64,000 bases of DNA, taken from contig NZ_JAELVH010000001.1 in the NCBI RefSeq assembly GCF_019399235.1, positions 1 to 64,000 of the forward strand. The letters run 5' to 3'. Position numbers and translations under genes: made by a program. Of this stretch, positions 18,701-30,700 are shown piece after piece. The notes beneath the pieces were generated by a model, which searched no databases, was not told where the DNA came from, and worked only from the letters and a program-made list of their open reading frames with translations. Each line of letters opens with the position of its first letter. Positions within the stretch are counted from its first letter, which is position 1. The stretch comes from Streptomyces poriferorum (GTDB lineage Bacteria > Actinomycetota > Actinomycetes > Streptomycetales > Streptomycetaceae).

Positions 18701-21700
18701 GCGGAGCTCCGGCCGGAGGGCCTGCGGGCCCACCTGCGCGAGCGGCTGCCGGAGTACATGGTGCCGGCCGCGTTCGTCTCCCTCGACGCTCTGCCGCTGA
18801 CCCCGAACGGCAAGCTGGACCGGCGCGCACTGCCCGAGCCCGAGTCCACCGCGACTCCGGCCGGCCGGGCACCGCACTCCCCCCACGAACACGTGCTGGC
18901 CGGGCTGTTCGCCGAGGTGCTGGGCCTGCCCCAGGTCGGTGTCGACGACGACTTCTTCGACCTCGGCGGGCACTCCCTGCTCGCTACGCGGCTGGTGGCG
19001 CGCGTCCGTGCGACGCTGGGCGTGGAGCTGGCCCTGTCCGCCCTGTTCCGAACCCCGACCGTGGCCGGGCTGGCTGCCGGGCTGGGCGGCGCCGGCCGGG
19101 CCCGGCTCGCGCTGGAGCGGGCGGAGCGACCCGGCCTGGTGCCGCTGTCGTCCGCTCAGCGCCGACTCTGGTTCCTGCGCCAGTTGGAGGGCGCCGAGTC
19201 GGTCTACAACATGCCGCTCGCGTGGCGGCTCTCCGGACCGCTGGACCTGGCGGCTCTCGAAGCGGCACTGAGCGACCTCGCCGGCCGGCACGAAACCCTG
19301 CGCACGGTCTTCCCGGCCACGGACGGCGTGCCCTACCAGCGAGTACTCGCCTCGGCGGAGGCGCTCCCGCGACTGTCGGTCACCCCGGCCGACGAGTCGG
19401 CTCTGCCGGAACTGCTGGCGACGGCCGCCGCGCGCGGTTTCGACCTCGCCACCGAACCACCGCTGCGCGCCGAGGTCTTCGAGGTCTCGGCGGACGAGCA
19501 CGTCCTGCTCCTGGTGATGCACCACATCGCCGGTGACGGCTGGTCGCTGGGCCCGTTGGCCGCCGACCTGGCAACCGCATACGCGGCACGCCGCAAGGGC
19601 GGGGCGCCGCAGTGGGCGTCACTGCCCGTGCAGTACGCCGACTACACCCTGTGGCAGCACCGGCTGCTCGGCGACGCGGCCGACCAGGACAGCCTGTTCG
19701 CCCGTCAGACGGACTACTGGACGCGGACACTCGCGGACCTGCCGGAGCAGATCCGGCTACCCGCCGACCGCCACCACCCCGCGACACCTTCCTCCTCCGG
19801 CGGCCACCTGGCCATCGAGCTGGACGCGGAACTCCACGCAGGCCTGGTCCGGCTGGGCCGGGAGCACGGCGCCAGCGTGTACATGGTGCTGCAGGCCGGT
19901 CTGGCATCGCTGCTGGACAAGCTCGGGGCGGGTACGGACATCCCGGTCGGCAGCCTGATCGCCGGCCGGACCGACCAAGCGCTGGACGACCTCATCGGGT
20001 TCTTCGTCAACACCCTGGTGCTCCGCACGGACACCAGCGGCGATCCGTCCTTCGCCGAACTGCTGGTCCGGGTCCGGGAGGCGGCTCTCGGCGCGTACGC
20101 ACACCAGGACCTGCCGTTCGAGCATGTCGTCGAGGCCCTCAACCCGTCCCGGTCGCTCACCCGGCAGCCGCTGTTCCAGGTACTGCTCGCGCTGCAGAAC
20201 GTGCCCCGCACCGAGTTCGAGCTGAGCGGTCTGACCACCGAGATCGTGCTGGTCCGGACGCCGACGGCGATGTTCGACCTCGGCTTCCACCTACTGGAGC
20301 GCGGCGGTACCGCAGGGTCGGCCGAGGGCATCATCGGGCGGGTCGAGTACAGCACCGACCTGTTCGACGCCGCCACGGTGGAGGCACTGGTCACTCGGTG
20401 GCTGCGGCTGCTGACGGCAGTGGTCGCCGACCCGGAACGTCCGCTGAGCCGGGTCGACGTCCTCACCGCCGAGGAGCGCCACGAGCTGTTGGTCACCCGC
20501 AACGACACGGCCGGCCCGGCACCCGATGCCACTCTGCCCGCGCTCTTCGAGGCGCGGGCCCGGGCGACGCCCCAGGCACCGGCCGTGGTGTTCGAGGACA
20601 CCGTGCTGACCTACCGCGAGCTGAACCGCCGGGCCAACCGCCTGGCCCACGCGCTGATCGCCCGAGGCGTGGGCCCGGAGCAGGCCGTCGCCCTGCGGCT
20701 GCCGCGTTCGGCCGAGCTGGTGGTCGCCGTCCTCGCGGTGCTCAAGACGGGCGCGGCGTACCTGCCGATCGACCCGGACTACCCGGCCGCCCGCATCACG
20801 TACATGCTGGAGGACGCCCGCCCGGCCGTCGTCCTCGACGACCTCGCGGCCGTCACACCGGCCGGCGAGCTGCCGGAGCACGATCCGGCCGTCGCCGTGG
20901 ACGACCGGCACCCGGCCTATGTCATCTACACCTCCGGTTCCACCGGCCGGCCCAAGGCCATCGCGATGCCCGCCGCCGGGCTGCTGAATCTGCTGGAGTG
21001 GCACCACCGGAGCGTCGGTGGCGAACCCGGCACGCGCACGGCGCAGTTCACCGCGATCAGCTTCGACGTCTCGGTGCAGGAGGTGCTGTCCGCACTGCTG
21101 TACGGCAAGACCCTGGTGGTGCCGACCGAGGAGCAGCGCCGCAGCGCGGAGCTGCTCGCCCACTGGCTGGACCGGCACCGGGTCGAGGAGCTGTTCGCGC
21201 CGAACCTGGTGATCGAGGCGCTGGCCGAGGCCGCCGAGGAGGCCGGGCTCGGCCTGCCGCACCTGCGGCTGGTCGCGCAGGCCGGCGAGGCCATGCGGCT
21301 GGGTGGTGCCATGCGCCGCTTCCGGGCCCGCCGGCCGGGCCGGGTGCTGCACAACCACTACGGGCCCGCCGAAACCCATGTGATCACCGCCTACGCGCTC
21401 CCGGCCGGCCCCGCCGACTGCCCGCTGCCGGTGCCGATCGGCCGGCCCATCGCCAACTGCCAGGCATATGTGCTGGATCCGGCGCTGCGACCGGTGGCCC
21501 CCGGTGTGCTGGGAGAGCTGTATCTGGCCGGGGCGGGGCTGGCTCGCGGCTATCTGAACCAGCCCGGTCTGAGCGCCGGGCGTTTCGTCGCCCATCCGTA
21601 CGGTCCGCCGGGCGCGCGGATGTACCGCACCGGCGACCTGGTGCGCTGGCGTGCCGACGGCGAGCTGGAGTTCGCCGGCCGGATCGACCACCAGGTCAAG

Positions 21701-24700
21701 GTGCGCGGGTTCCGGATCGAGCCCGGTGAGATCGAGGCCGAGCTGACCGCTCACCCGGGCGTGTCCCAGGTCGCGGTACTGGCCCGGGAGGACCGGATCG
21801 TCGCCTACGTCGTCCCCTCGGACTCGACCGGGGCGACCGCGGCGGCGCTGGCGGTGTTCCTGCGCGACCGGGTGCCGGAGTACCTGGTCCCGTCCGCGTT
21901 CGTGCTGCTCGACGCGCTGCCGCTGACGCCGAACGGCAAGCTCGACCGGGCGGCGCTGCCCGCGCCGGAGCAGGGCCCGGCCGCCGGCGGCCGGGCGCCG
22001 CGCACGCCGCAGGAGCAGATCCTGTGCGAGGTGTTCGCCGAGGTGCTGGGTCTCGCCGCCGTCGGGGTCGACGAGGACTTCTTCGAGCTGGGCGGGCACT
22101 CCTTGCTCGCCACCCGGCTGGTCTCCCGGGTCCGGGCGACCCTCGGGGTCGAACTGGAGCTGCGCGCTCTCTTCCGGACCCCGACCGCCGCCGGACTGGC
22201 GGCCGGGCTGCCCGGCGCCGGAACCGCGCGGCAGGCTCTGGTGCCCCGGCCCCGCCGCGAACTGATGCCGCTGTCGTTCGCCCAGCGCCGGCTCTGGTTC
22301 CTCCAGCAGTTCGGGGCGCCGAGCGCCACCTATCACATGCCGCTGGCCCTGCGGCTGTCCGGAGAACTCGACCGGGCCGCGCTGAGCGCCGCGCTCGTGG
22401 ACGTGGTGGACCGGCACGAGACCCTGCGCACGGTCTTCCCGCACACCGGCGGAATTCCGTACCAGCGGGTGCTCGACACGGCAGAGGCCGCCGTCCCGCT
22501 TGCCGTGCGCACGGCCGGCGAGAGGGAGATGTCCGCGCTGCTGCGCGAGGCGGCGGTGCGCGGCTTCGACCTGACCTCGGAAGTGCCGCTCCGGGCGGAG
22601 CTGTTCGCGGTCGCGCCGGACGAGCACGTGCTGCTGCTGGTCATGCACCACATCGTCGGGGACGGCTGGTCCATGGGCCCGCTCGCCCGTGACCTGGCCG
22701 CCGCCTACACCACCCGGCAGGGTGGCGGGGCGCCGGCATGGCCACCACTGCCCGTGACCTACGGCGACTACACCCTGTGGCAGCACGAGATCCTCGGCGA
22801 CGAGGACGACGCCGACAGCCTGTTCGCCCGCCAGGTCGCCTACTGGACGCAGACGCTGGCCGGGTTGCCCGAACAGTTGCAGCTGCCTGCCGACCGGCCG
22901 CGCCCGGCCGCCATGTCGTACAGCGGTGACGTGCTGGAGCTCCGGATCGACGCAGAGCTGCACGCGGCCCTCGTGGAGTTGGCACGACGATCGGGGGCGA
23001 CCCTGTTCATGGTGCTGCAGGCCGCTTTGGCGGCGCTGTACACGCGGCTGGGTGCGGGTACGGACATCGCGGTCGGGAGTCCGGTCGCGGGGCGTACGGA
23101 CGAGGCGCTGGACGATCTGGTCGGGTTCTTCGTCAACACGCTGGTGCTGCGCACCGACACGAGCGGTGATCCGAGCTTCGCCGAGCTGCTGGGCCGGGTG
23201 AGGGAGACGTCGCTGTCGGCGTACGCGCACCAGGACGTGCCGTTCGAGCACCTCGTGGAGGCGCTCAACCCGTCCCGCTCGCTGTCCCACCACCCACTGT
23301 TCCAGACCGGTCTGGTCGTGCAGAACGCCCCGGGCGGCGCCTTCGAACTGCCGGGCCTCCAGGTCTCCGGCATGCCCGTGCTCACCGGGACCGCGCGGCT
23401 CGACCTGACCTTCGGGTTCGCGGAGGAGTACGGCCCCGACGGCGAGCCGGCCGGACTCAGCGGCGCGATCGAGTACAGCACCGACCTGTTCGACCGTGCG
23501 ACGGTCGAGACCCTGGCCGCCAGGTGGACCAGGCTGCTGACCGCGGTCGCCGCCGCACCCGACCGGCCGGTGGGCGGCATCGACCTGCTGTCCGCCGAGG
23601 AGCGCGACGAATTGCTGCCCGCGGTCGAGGAGGGAGCGGCCGGGGAGAGCCTGCCCGAGCTGTTCGCGGCGCGGGTGGCGGCCGCACCGGACGCGGTCGC
23701 GCTGGTCAGCGGTGAGGCCGAGCTCACGTACGCGCAACTCGACGCGAGGGCCAACCGGTTCGCGCATGCGCTGATCGCCCAGGGAGTCGGCCCGGAACAG
23801 GTGGTCGCGGTATCCCTGCCGCGTTCGGTGGAATCAGTAGTAGCGGTCCTGGGCATCCTGAAGGCCGGAGCCGCCTACCTGCCCGTCGACCCGGCCTACC
23901 CGCGGTCACGCATCACGTACATGCTGGACGACGCCCACCCGGCCGTGGTCGTCGACAACCCCGCCATGCTGACCCAAGGCGACTGGCCGGACACCGACCC
24001 GGACATCCCACTCGACATCCGGCACCCCGCCTACGTCATCTACACCTCCGGCTCCACCGGCCGCCCCAAGGGCGTCGTCGTGAGCCACGCCGGTGTGTCG
24101 GGCCTGGTGGCGGCGCAGGTCGACCGGCTCGGCCTGGCGCCGGACAGCCGCGTGCTCCAGTTCGCGTCGCCCAGCTTCGACGCGTCGTTCTGGGACCTGT
24201 GCAGCGCGCTGCTCACCGGTGCCGCCCTCGTACTGGCCCCGGCCGAGGCTCCGCTGGAGGCCCTGACGGACCGCCGGTTCTCCGTCACCCATGTGACGCT
24301 GCCGCCCTCCGCCCTGGCCGCGCTGGACGGCACCGAACTCACGGCGACCACCCTGGTCGTGGCGGGTGAGGCGTGCCCGCCGGAGCTGGTGCAGCGCTGG
24401 GCGCACGGACGACGGATGATCAACGCGTACGGCCCGACCGAGACCACGGTGTGCGCGACCATGAGCGACCCGCTCTCCCCGGGATCCGGCGTACCGCCCA
24501 TCGGGCGACCGGTCGCGGGCTTTGCGACGTACGTTCTGGACGAGCGGCTGCGCATCGTCCCGCCGGGCGTGCCCGGGGAGTTGTACGTCGCCGGCCCGGG
24601 TCTGGCACGCGGCTACCTGGACCGGCCGGGCCTGACCGCGGAACGGTTCACGGCGTGCCCGTTCGGGCCGGCGGGCGCGCGGATGTACCGCACCGGCGAC

Positions 24701-27700
24701 CTGGTGCGCCGGCGTGCCGACGGCGAGCTGGAGTACGTCGGCCGGGCCGACCAGCAGGTGAAGGTCCGCGGCTTCCGCGTCGAACTCGGCGAGGTCGAGG
24801 CCGCGCTGGCCGATCACCCCGCCGTCGCCCAGGCCGCCGTCGCGGCCCAGGACGACCGGCTCGTCGGCTACGTGGTGGCCCGCCCCGACCTGGCTGCCCG
24901 TCCTGCGGAGCTGGCGGCGTACCTGCGCGAGCGGCTGCCGGACTACCTGGTGCCGGCCTTCTTCATGGTGCTGGACGCATTGCCGCTGACGCCCAACGGG
25001 AAGCTGGACCGGGCGGTGCTGCCCGTGCCCGAAGCCGCTCCGGCGGGGACCGGGCGGGTGCCGCGCACTCCGCAGGAGCAGATTCTCGCGGAGTTGTTCG
25101 CGGAGGTGCTCGGCGTGCCGCGGGTCTCGGTGGACGACGACTTCTTCGAGTTGGGCGGGCATTCCCTGCTCGCCACCCGGCTGGCCGCCCGGGTGCGCTC
25201 GGTGCTCGGCGTGGAACTCGAACTGCGCGCGCTGTTCCAGGCGCCCACCGTGGCGGGCCTGGCCGGGGCGCTGGCCGGGGCAGGCCGTGCCCGCCCGGCG
25301 CTGGCCCCGTACGAGCGGCCCGAGGCGGTGCCGCTCTCCTTCGCCCAGCGCCGGCTCTGGTTCCTGCACCGGATGGACGGCGCCGCCGCGACGTACCACA
25401 TCCCCCTGGCGCTGCGGCTGGCCGGAACCCTCGACCGCCCCGCACTGGATCGAGCGCTGGCCGATGTGGTGGCCCGGCACGAGAGCCTGCGTACGGTCTT
25501 CCCGGAGGTCGCCGGCGTACCCTGCCAGCGCGTGCTGGACGCTGCCACGGTCCGCCTCCGGGCCCGGCCGACCGAGGTGACACGGGACGAACTGCCGGAG
25601 CGCCTGGCCGAGTCCGCCCGGCAGCCCTTCGAGCTCGCGACAGAGCCGCCGCTGCGGGCCGAGCTGTTCGCTCTCGCGCCTGACGAGCACGTGCTGCTGC
25701 TGGTCATGCATCACATCGCCGCCGACGGCTGGTCCACCGGGCCGCTGGCCCGCGACCTGGCCGAGGCGTACGCGGCCCGTTGCGAGGACCGGACGGACAG
25801 CCGGCCGGCCTTGCCCGTGCAGTACTCCGACTACACGCTGTGGCAGCGCGAGCTGCTCGGCGACACCGCTGACCCGCGGAGCCGGTTCGCCGAGCAACTC
25901 GGCTACTGGAAACGGCAGCTGTCCGACCTGCCGGAGCTGCTCCCCCTGCCCGCCGACCGGCGCCGTCCGGCTGTCGCAGGCCGGCACGGAGACCATGTCG
26001 GCCTGGAACTCAGCCTTGAACTGCACGCCGCGCTGACGGAATTGGCGCGGAGCACCGGAACGAGTCTGTTCATGGTGCTGCAGGCCGCGTTGGCGGCGCT
26101 GTACACACGGCTGGGCGCGGGTACGGACATCGCGATCGGGAGTCCGATCGCGGGGCGCACGGACGAGGCGCTGGACGATCTGGTCGGGTTCTTCGTCAAC
26201 ACGCTGGTGCTGCGCACCGACACGAGCGGTGATCCGAGCTTCGCCGAGCTGCTGGACCGGGTGAGGGAGACGGCCCTGTCGGCGTACGCGCACCAGGACG
26301 TGCCGTTCGAGCACCTCGTGGAGGCGCTCAACCCGTCCCGCTCGCTGTCCCACCACCCACTGTTCCAGACCATCCTTGCCGTGCAGAACGCGCCGATGGG
26401 CCGCTTCTCACTGCCCGGCCTGGACGTCACCACCTACGCGGTCGCGACCGGCACCGCCAAGTTCGACCTCGGCGTGAGCATGGTCGAACAGTTCGGTCCC
26501 GACGGGAGCCCGGCAGGAATCGCGGGCGCGGTGGAGTACGCCACCGACCTGTTCGACCGCTCGACGGTTGCCGCCCTGGTCCGGCGATGGACGCTCCTGC
26601 TGGAGTCCGTCACCGCCGACCCCGGACTGCCGATCGGGGAGATCGACCTCCTCGGCGACGACGAGCGGCACCTGCTGCTGGAACGCGACAACGCCACCGC
26701 CCGGGACGTGGACACCGTCCCGCTGCCGCAGGCCTTCGCGGCGCGGGTGGCGGCCGCACCGGACGCGGTCGCGCTGGTCAGCGGTGAGGCCGAGCTCACG
26801 TACGCGCAACTCGACGCGCGGGCCAACCGGTTCGCGCATGCGCTGATCGCCCAGGGAGTCGGACCGGAACAGGTGGTCGCGGTATCCCTGCCGCGTTCGG
26901 TGGAATCAGTAGTAGCGGTCCTGGGCGTGCTGAAGGCCGGCGCCGCCTACCTTCCCATCGACCCGGCCTACCCGCAGTCACGCATCACGTACATGCTGGA
27001 CGACGCCCACCCGGCCGTGGTCGTCGACAACCCCGCCATGGTGACCGAAGGCGACTGGCCGGACACCGACCCGGACATCCCACTCGACATCCGGCACCCC
27101 GCCTACGTCATCTACACCTCCGGCTCCACCGGCCGCCCCAAGGGCGTCGTGGTCGGCCACGGGGGTGTCGCGAGTCTGGTCGCGGGACAGATCGAGCGCT
27201 TCGCGATCGAACCCGGCAGCCGGGTCCTCCAGTTCGCCTCGCCCAGCTTCGACGCCTCGGTGTCGGAGATCTTCACCGCACTGCTGGGCGGCGCCACCCT
27301 GATGCTGCCCCCCGCCGCCGATCCGGTCGCCGCCCTGACCGATCCGGGCCTCCGCGCCACCCACGTGACGGTGCCCCCGTCCGTCCTGGCCGCAGTGCCG
27401 GACGGCACGGTGACGGTGTCGACGCTGGTGGTGGCGGGTGAGGCGTGCCCGCCCGAGCTGGTGGAGCGCTGGGCGCACGGACGACGGATGATCAACGCGT
27501 ACGGCCCGACCGAGACCACGGTCTGCGCGACCATGAGCGACCCCCTTACCCCGGGACCCGGCGTGCCGCCCATCGGCCGGCCGATCGCCAACGCCCGTGT
27601 GTACGTGCTCGACGACCGTCTGCGGCCGGTGCCGCCGGGCGTGACGGGAGAGCTGTACGTCACGGGCGCGGGCCTGGCTCGCGGATACCTCCACCGGCCC

Positions 27701-30700
27701 GGCCTGACGGCAGGGAGGTTCGTCGCCTGCCCGTTCGGATCCGGTGAGCGCATGTACCGTACCGGCGACCTGGTGCGCCGGCTGGCGGACGGCCAGCTGG
27801 AATACGTCGGTCGCGCCGACGACCAGCTGAAGGTCCGCGGCTTCCGTGTCGAGCCCGGCGAGGTCGAGGCCGTCCTGGCCGAACACCCCGCTGTCGCCCA
27901 GGCCGCCGTCGCGGCCCAGGACGACTCGCTCGTCGGCTACATCGTCCCGCGCCAGGACTCGGCCCGGGACAGCGGCCTGGAAGCGGACCACGTGGGCGAG
28001 TGGCAGGACATCTACGACGCCCTGCCCATCGCTCCCGACGCAGCGGCCTTCGGTCACAACTTCGTTGGCTGGAAGAGCAGTTACGACGGCGGCCCGATTC
28101 CTGTCGAGCAGATGCGGGAATGGCGGGACGCGACCGTGACCCGCATCCTGGCCCTGAAGCCGCGCCGGGTGCTGGAGATCGGAGTCGGCACCGGCCTGCT
28201 GCTCTCGCAGATCGCGCCCCGGTGCGAGACCTACTGGGCGACCGACTTCTCCGCCACCGCGATCGACGCCCTGACCGCCCAGGTCGCGAAGGAGGAGGGG
28301 CTGAACGGACGCGTGGTACTGGAGACCCGTCCGGCGCACGACACCGACGGGCTGCCGGGCGGTGAGTTCGACACCATCGTGATCAACTCGGTGGTGCAGT
28401 ACTTCCCGACCGCCGAGTACCTCGCGGACGTGATCGGGAAGCTGATGAAGCTGCTCGCCCCCGGTGGTGCGCTCTTCGTCGGCGACGTCCGCAACCTGCG
28501 GCTGCTGCGTCCGCTGGCCACCGCTGTGGAGCTGCACCGGGCCGGCGACGGCTCCGACCGCGCGGCCGTGCGCCGCGCGGTGGAGCAGGCCCTCAGGGTG
28601 GAGAAGGAACTCCTCGTCGATCCGGACTTCTTCACCGTCCTGCGCGAACGGGGCACGGACATTGGCGCGATGGCCGTGGAGGTCAAGCGGGGCCGCCACC
28701 ACAACGAACTGACCCGCTACCGGTACGACGTCACGCTGCGCAAGCCGCTCCTCGCCCCGGAGAGCCCGGCCGCATCCGTCGAGCTGGCCTGGGGGCGGCA
28801 GATCACCGGGACGGCCGGGTTGCGCGAGCTGCTCGCCCAGCCGCCCGCCGAGGTGCTGCGGATCACCGGGGTGCCGAACCGCCGTGTGGTGGGGGAATCC
28901 GCCCTCGCCCGGGCGGTACAGGACGAGGACGGACCGCTCGCGGAACTGCTGGAGCGGTTGCACGCCCCGCAGGAGAGCGACCTCCCCGACCCGGAGGATT
29001 TCCACGCCCTCGGCGAGGAGTTCGGCCGCACGGTGGCCGTCACCTGGTCAGCCACCGCGGCTGACGCCGTGGACGTCGTCCTCGCCGGCGCACGCCACGG
29101 CTCGGCATTCGAGCCGTGCCGGCCGGCCGGGGCCTCCGGCCGGCCGCTCTCCTCGCTGACCAGCCGCCCGGCCGGCATCCGTGGCACCGGCGCACTCCTC
29201 GGCGAACTCCGGGACTGGCTGCGCGGGCAGCTGCCCGACTACCTCGTCCCGTCCGCGTTCGTCGCGATGGACGCGCTGCCGCTGACGGCCAGCGGCAAGC
29301 TCGACCGCCGTGCGCTGCCCGCCCCCGACCTCGGCACAGCCGCTGTCGGGCGGGCGCCGCGCACCCCGCAGGAACAGGTCCTCGCGGAGCTGTTCGCCGA
29401 GGTGCTCGGGCTGGCACAGGTCGGGGTCGACGACAGCTTCTTCGACCTCGGCGGACACTCACTGCTGGCAACCCGCCTGGCCTCCAGGGTCCGGGCGACC
29501 CTGGGCGCGGAGCTGGAGGTCCGGACCCTGTTCGAGACCCCGACCGTGGCCGGGCTGGCGGCCCACCTGGACGGTTCCGGAGCAGCGCGGCCCGCGCTGA
29601 CCGCCCGGCCCCGTCCGGAGCACCTGGAACTGTCCTTCGCCCAGCGCCGCTTGTGGTTCCTGCACCGGATGGACGGACCGAGCGCCACCTACAACATGCC
29701 GCTCGCGCTGAGCCTGACCGGCAGCCTCGACCGGTCGGCCCTGCACGGCGCACTCGCGGACGTGATCGCCCGGCACGAGAGCCTGCGGACGGTCTTCCGC
29801 GAGACCGACGGCGTGCCGTACCAGGTCGTGCTGAGCACCGCGCAGGCACACCCGGCGCTGCCGGTGGTCGAACTCTCCGAGAGCCGGCTGGCCGAGCGCC
29901 TGGCGAACACGGCCCGGCGCGGCTTCGACCTGGCCGGGGAGCCGCCGATCCGGGCCGAGCTGTACGCACTCGCCCCCGACCGGCACGTGCTGCTGGTCGT
30001 GGTGCACCACATCGCCGCCGACGGCTGGTCGATGGGACCGCTCTCCGGCGACCTCGCGACGGCCTACGCGGCGCGCTGCCGGGGCGAGGAGCCTCAGTGG
30101 TCCCCATTGCCGGTGCAGTACGCCGACTACACCCGCTGGCAACGCGACCTGCTCGGTGACGCCACCGATCCGGACAGCCTGTTCGCCCGGCAACTGGCCT
30201 ACTGGAAGGACGAGCTGACCGGAATTCCGCAGCAGGTGCAGCTGCCCGCCGACCGGCCCCGGCCGCCGGTCGCCTCCCAGCAGGGCGACCGGGTCGTGGT
30301 ACGGCTCGACCCCGAGCTGCACCAGGCACTGCGGGACCTGGCCTCCGCGCGCGGGGCCAGCATGTTCATGGTGCTCCAGGCGGGTCTCGCCGCTCTCCTC
30401 AACCGGCTCGGTGCCGGTACGGACATTCCGATCGGCAGTCCGATCGCCGGCCGTACCGACCAGGCACTGGACGAGCTCGTCGGCTTCTTCGTCAACACGC
30501 TGGTGCTGCGCACCGACACCAGCGGCGACCCCTGCTTCGGCGAACTGCTCGGCCGGGTGCGGCAGAAGGCGCTCACGGCGTACGACCACCAGGACGTGCC
30601 CTTCGAGTACCTGGTCGAGTTGGCCAACCCGGTGCGATCGCTGGCCCATCACCCTCTGTTCCAGATCATGCTGGCCCTGCAGAACGCGCCGCTCGGTGAG

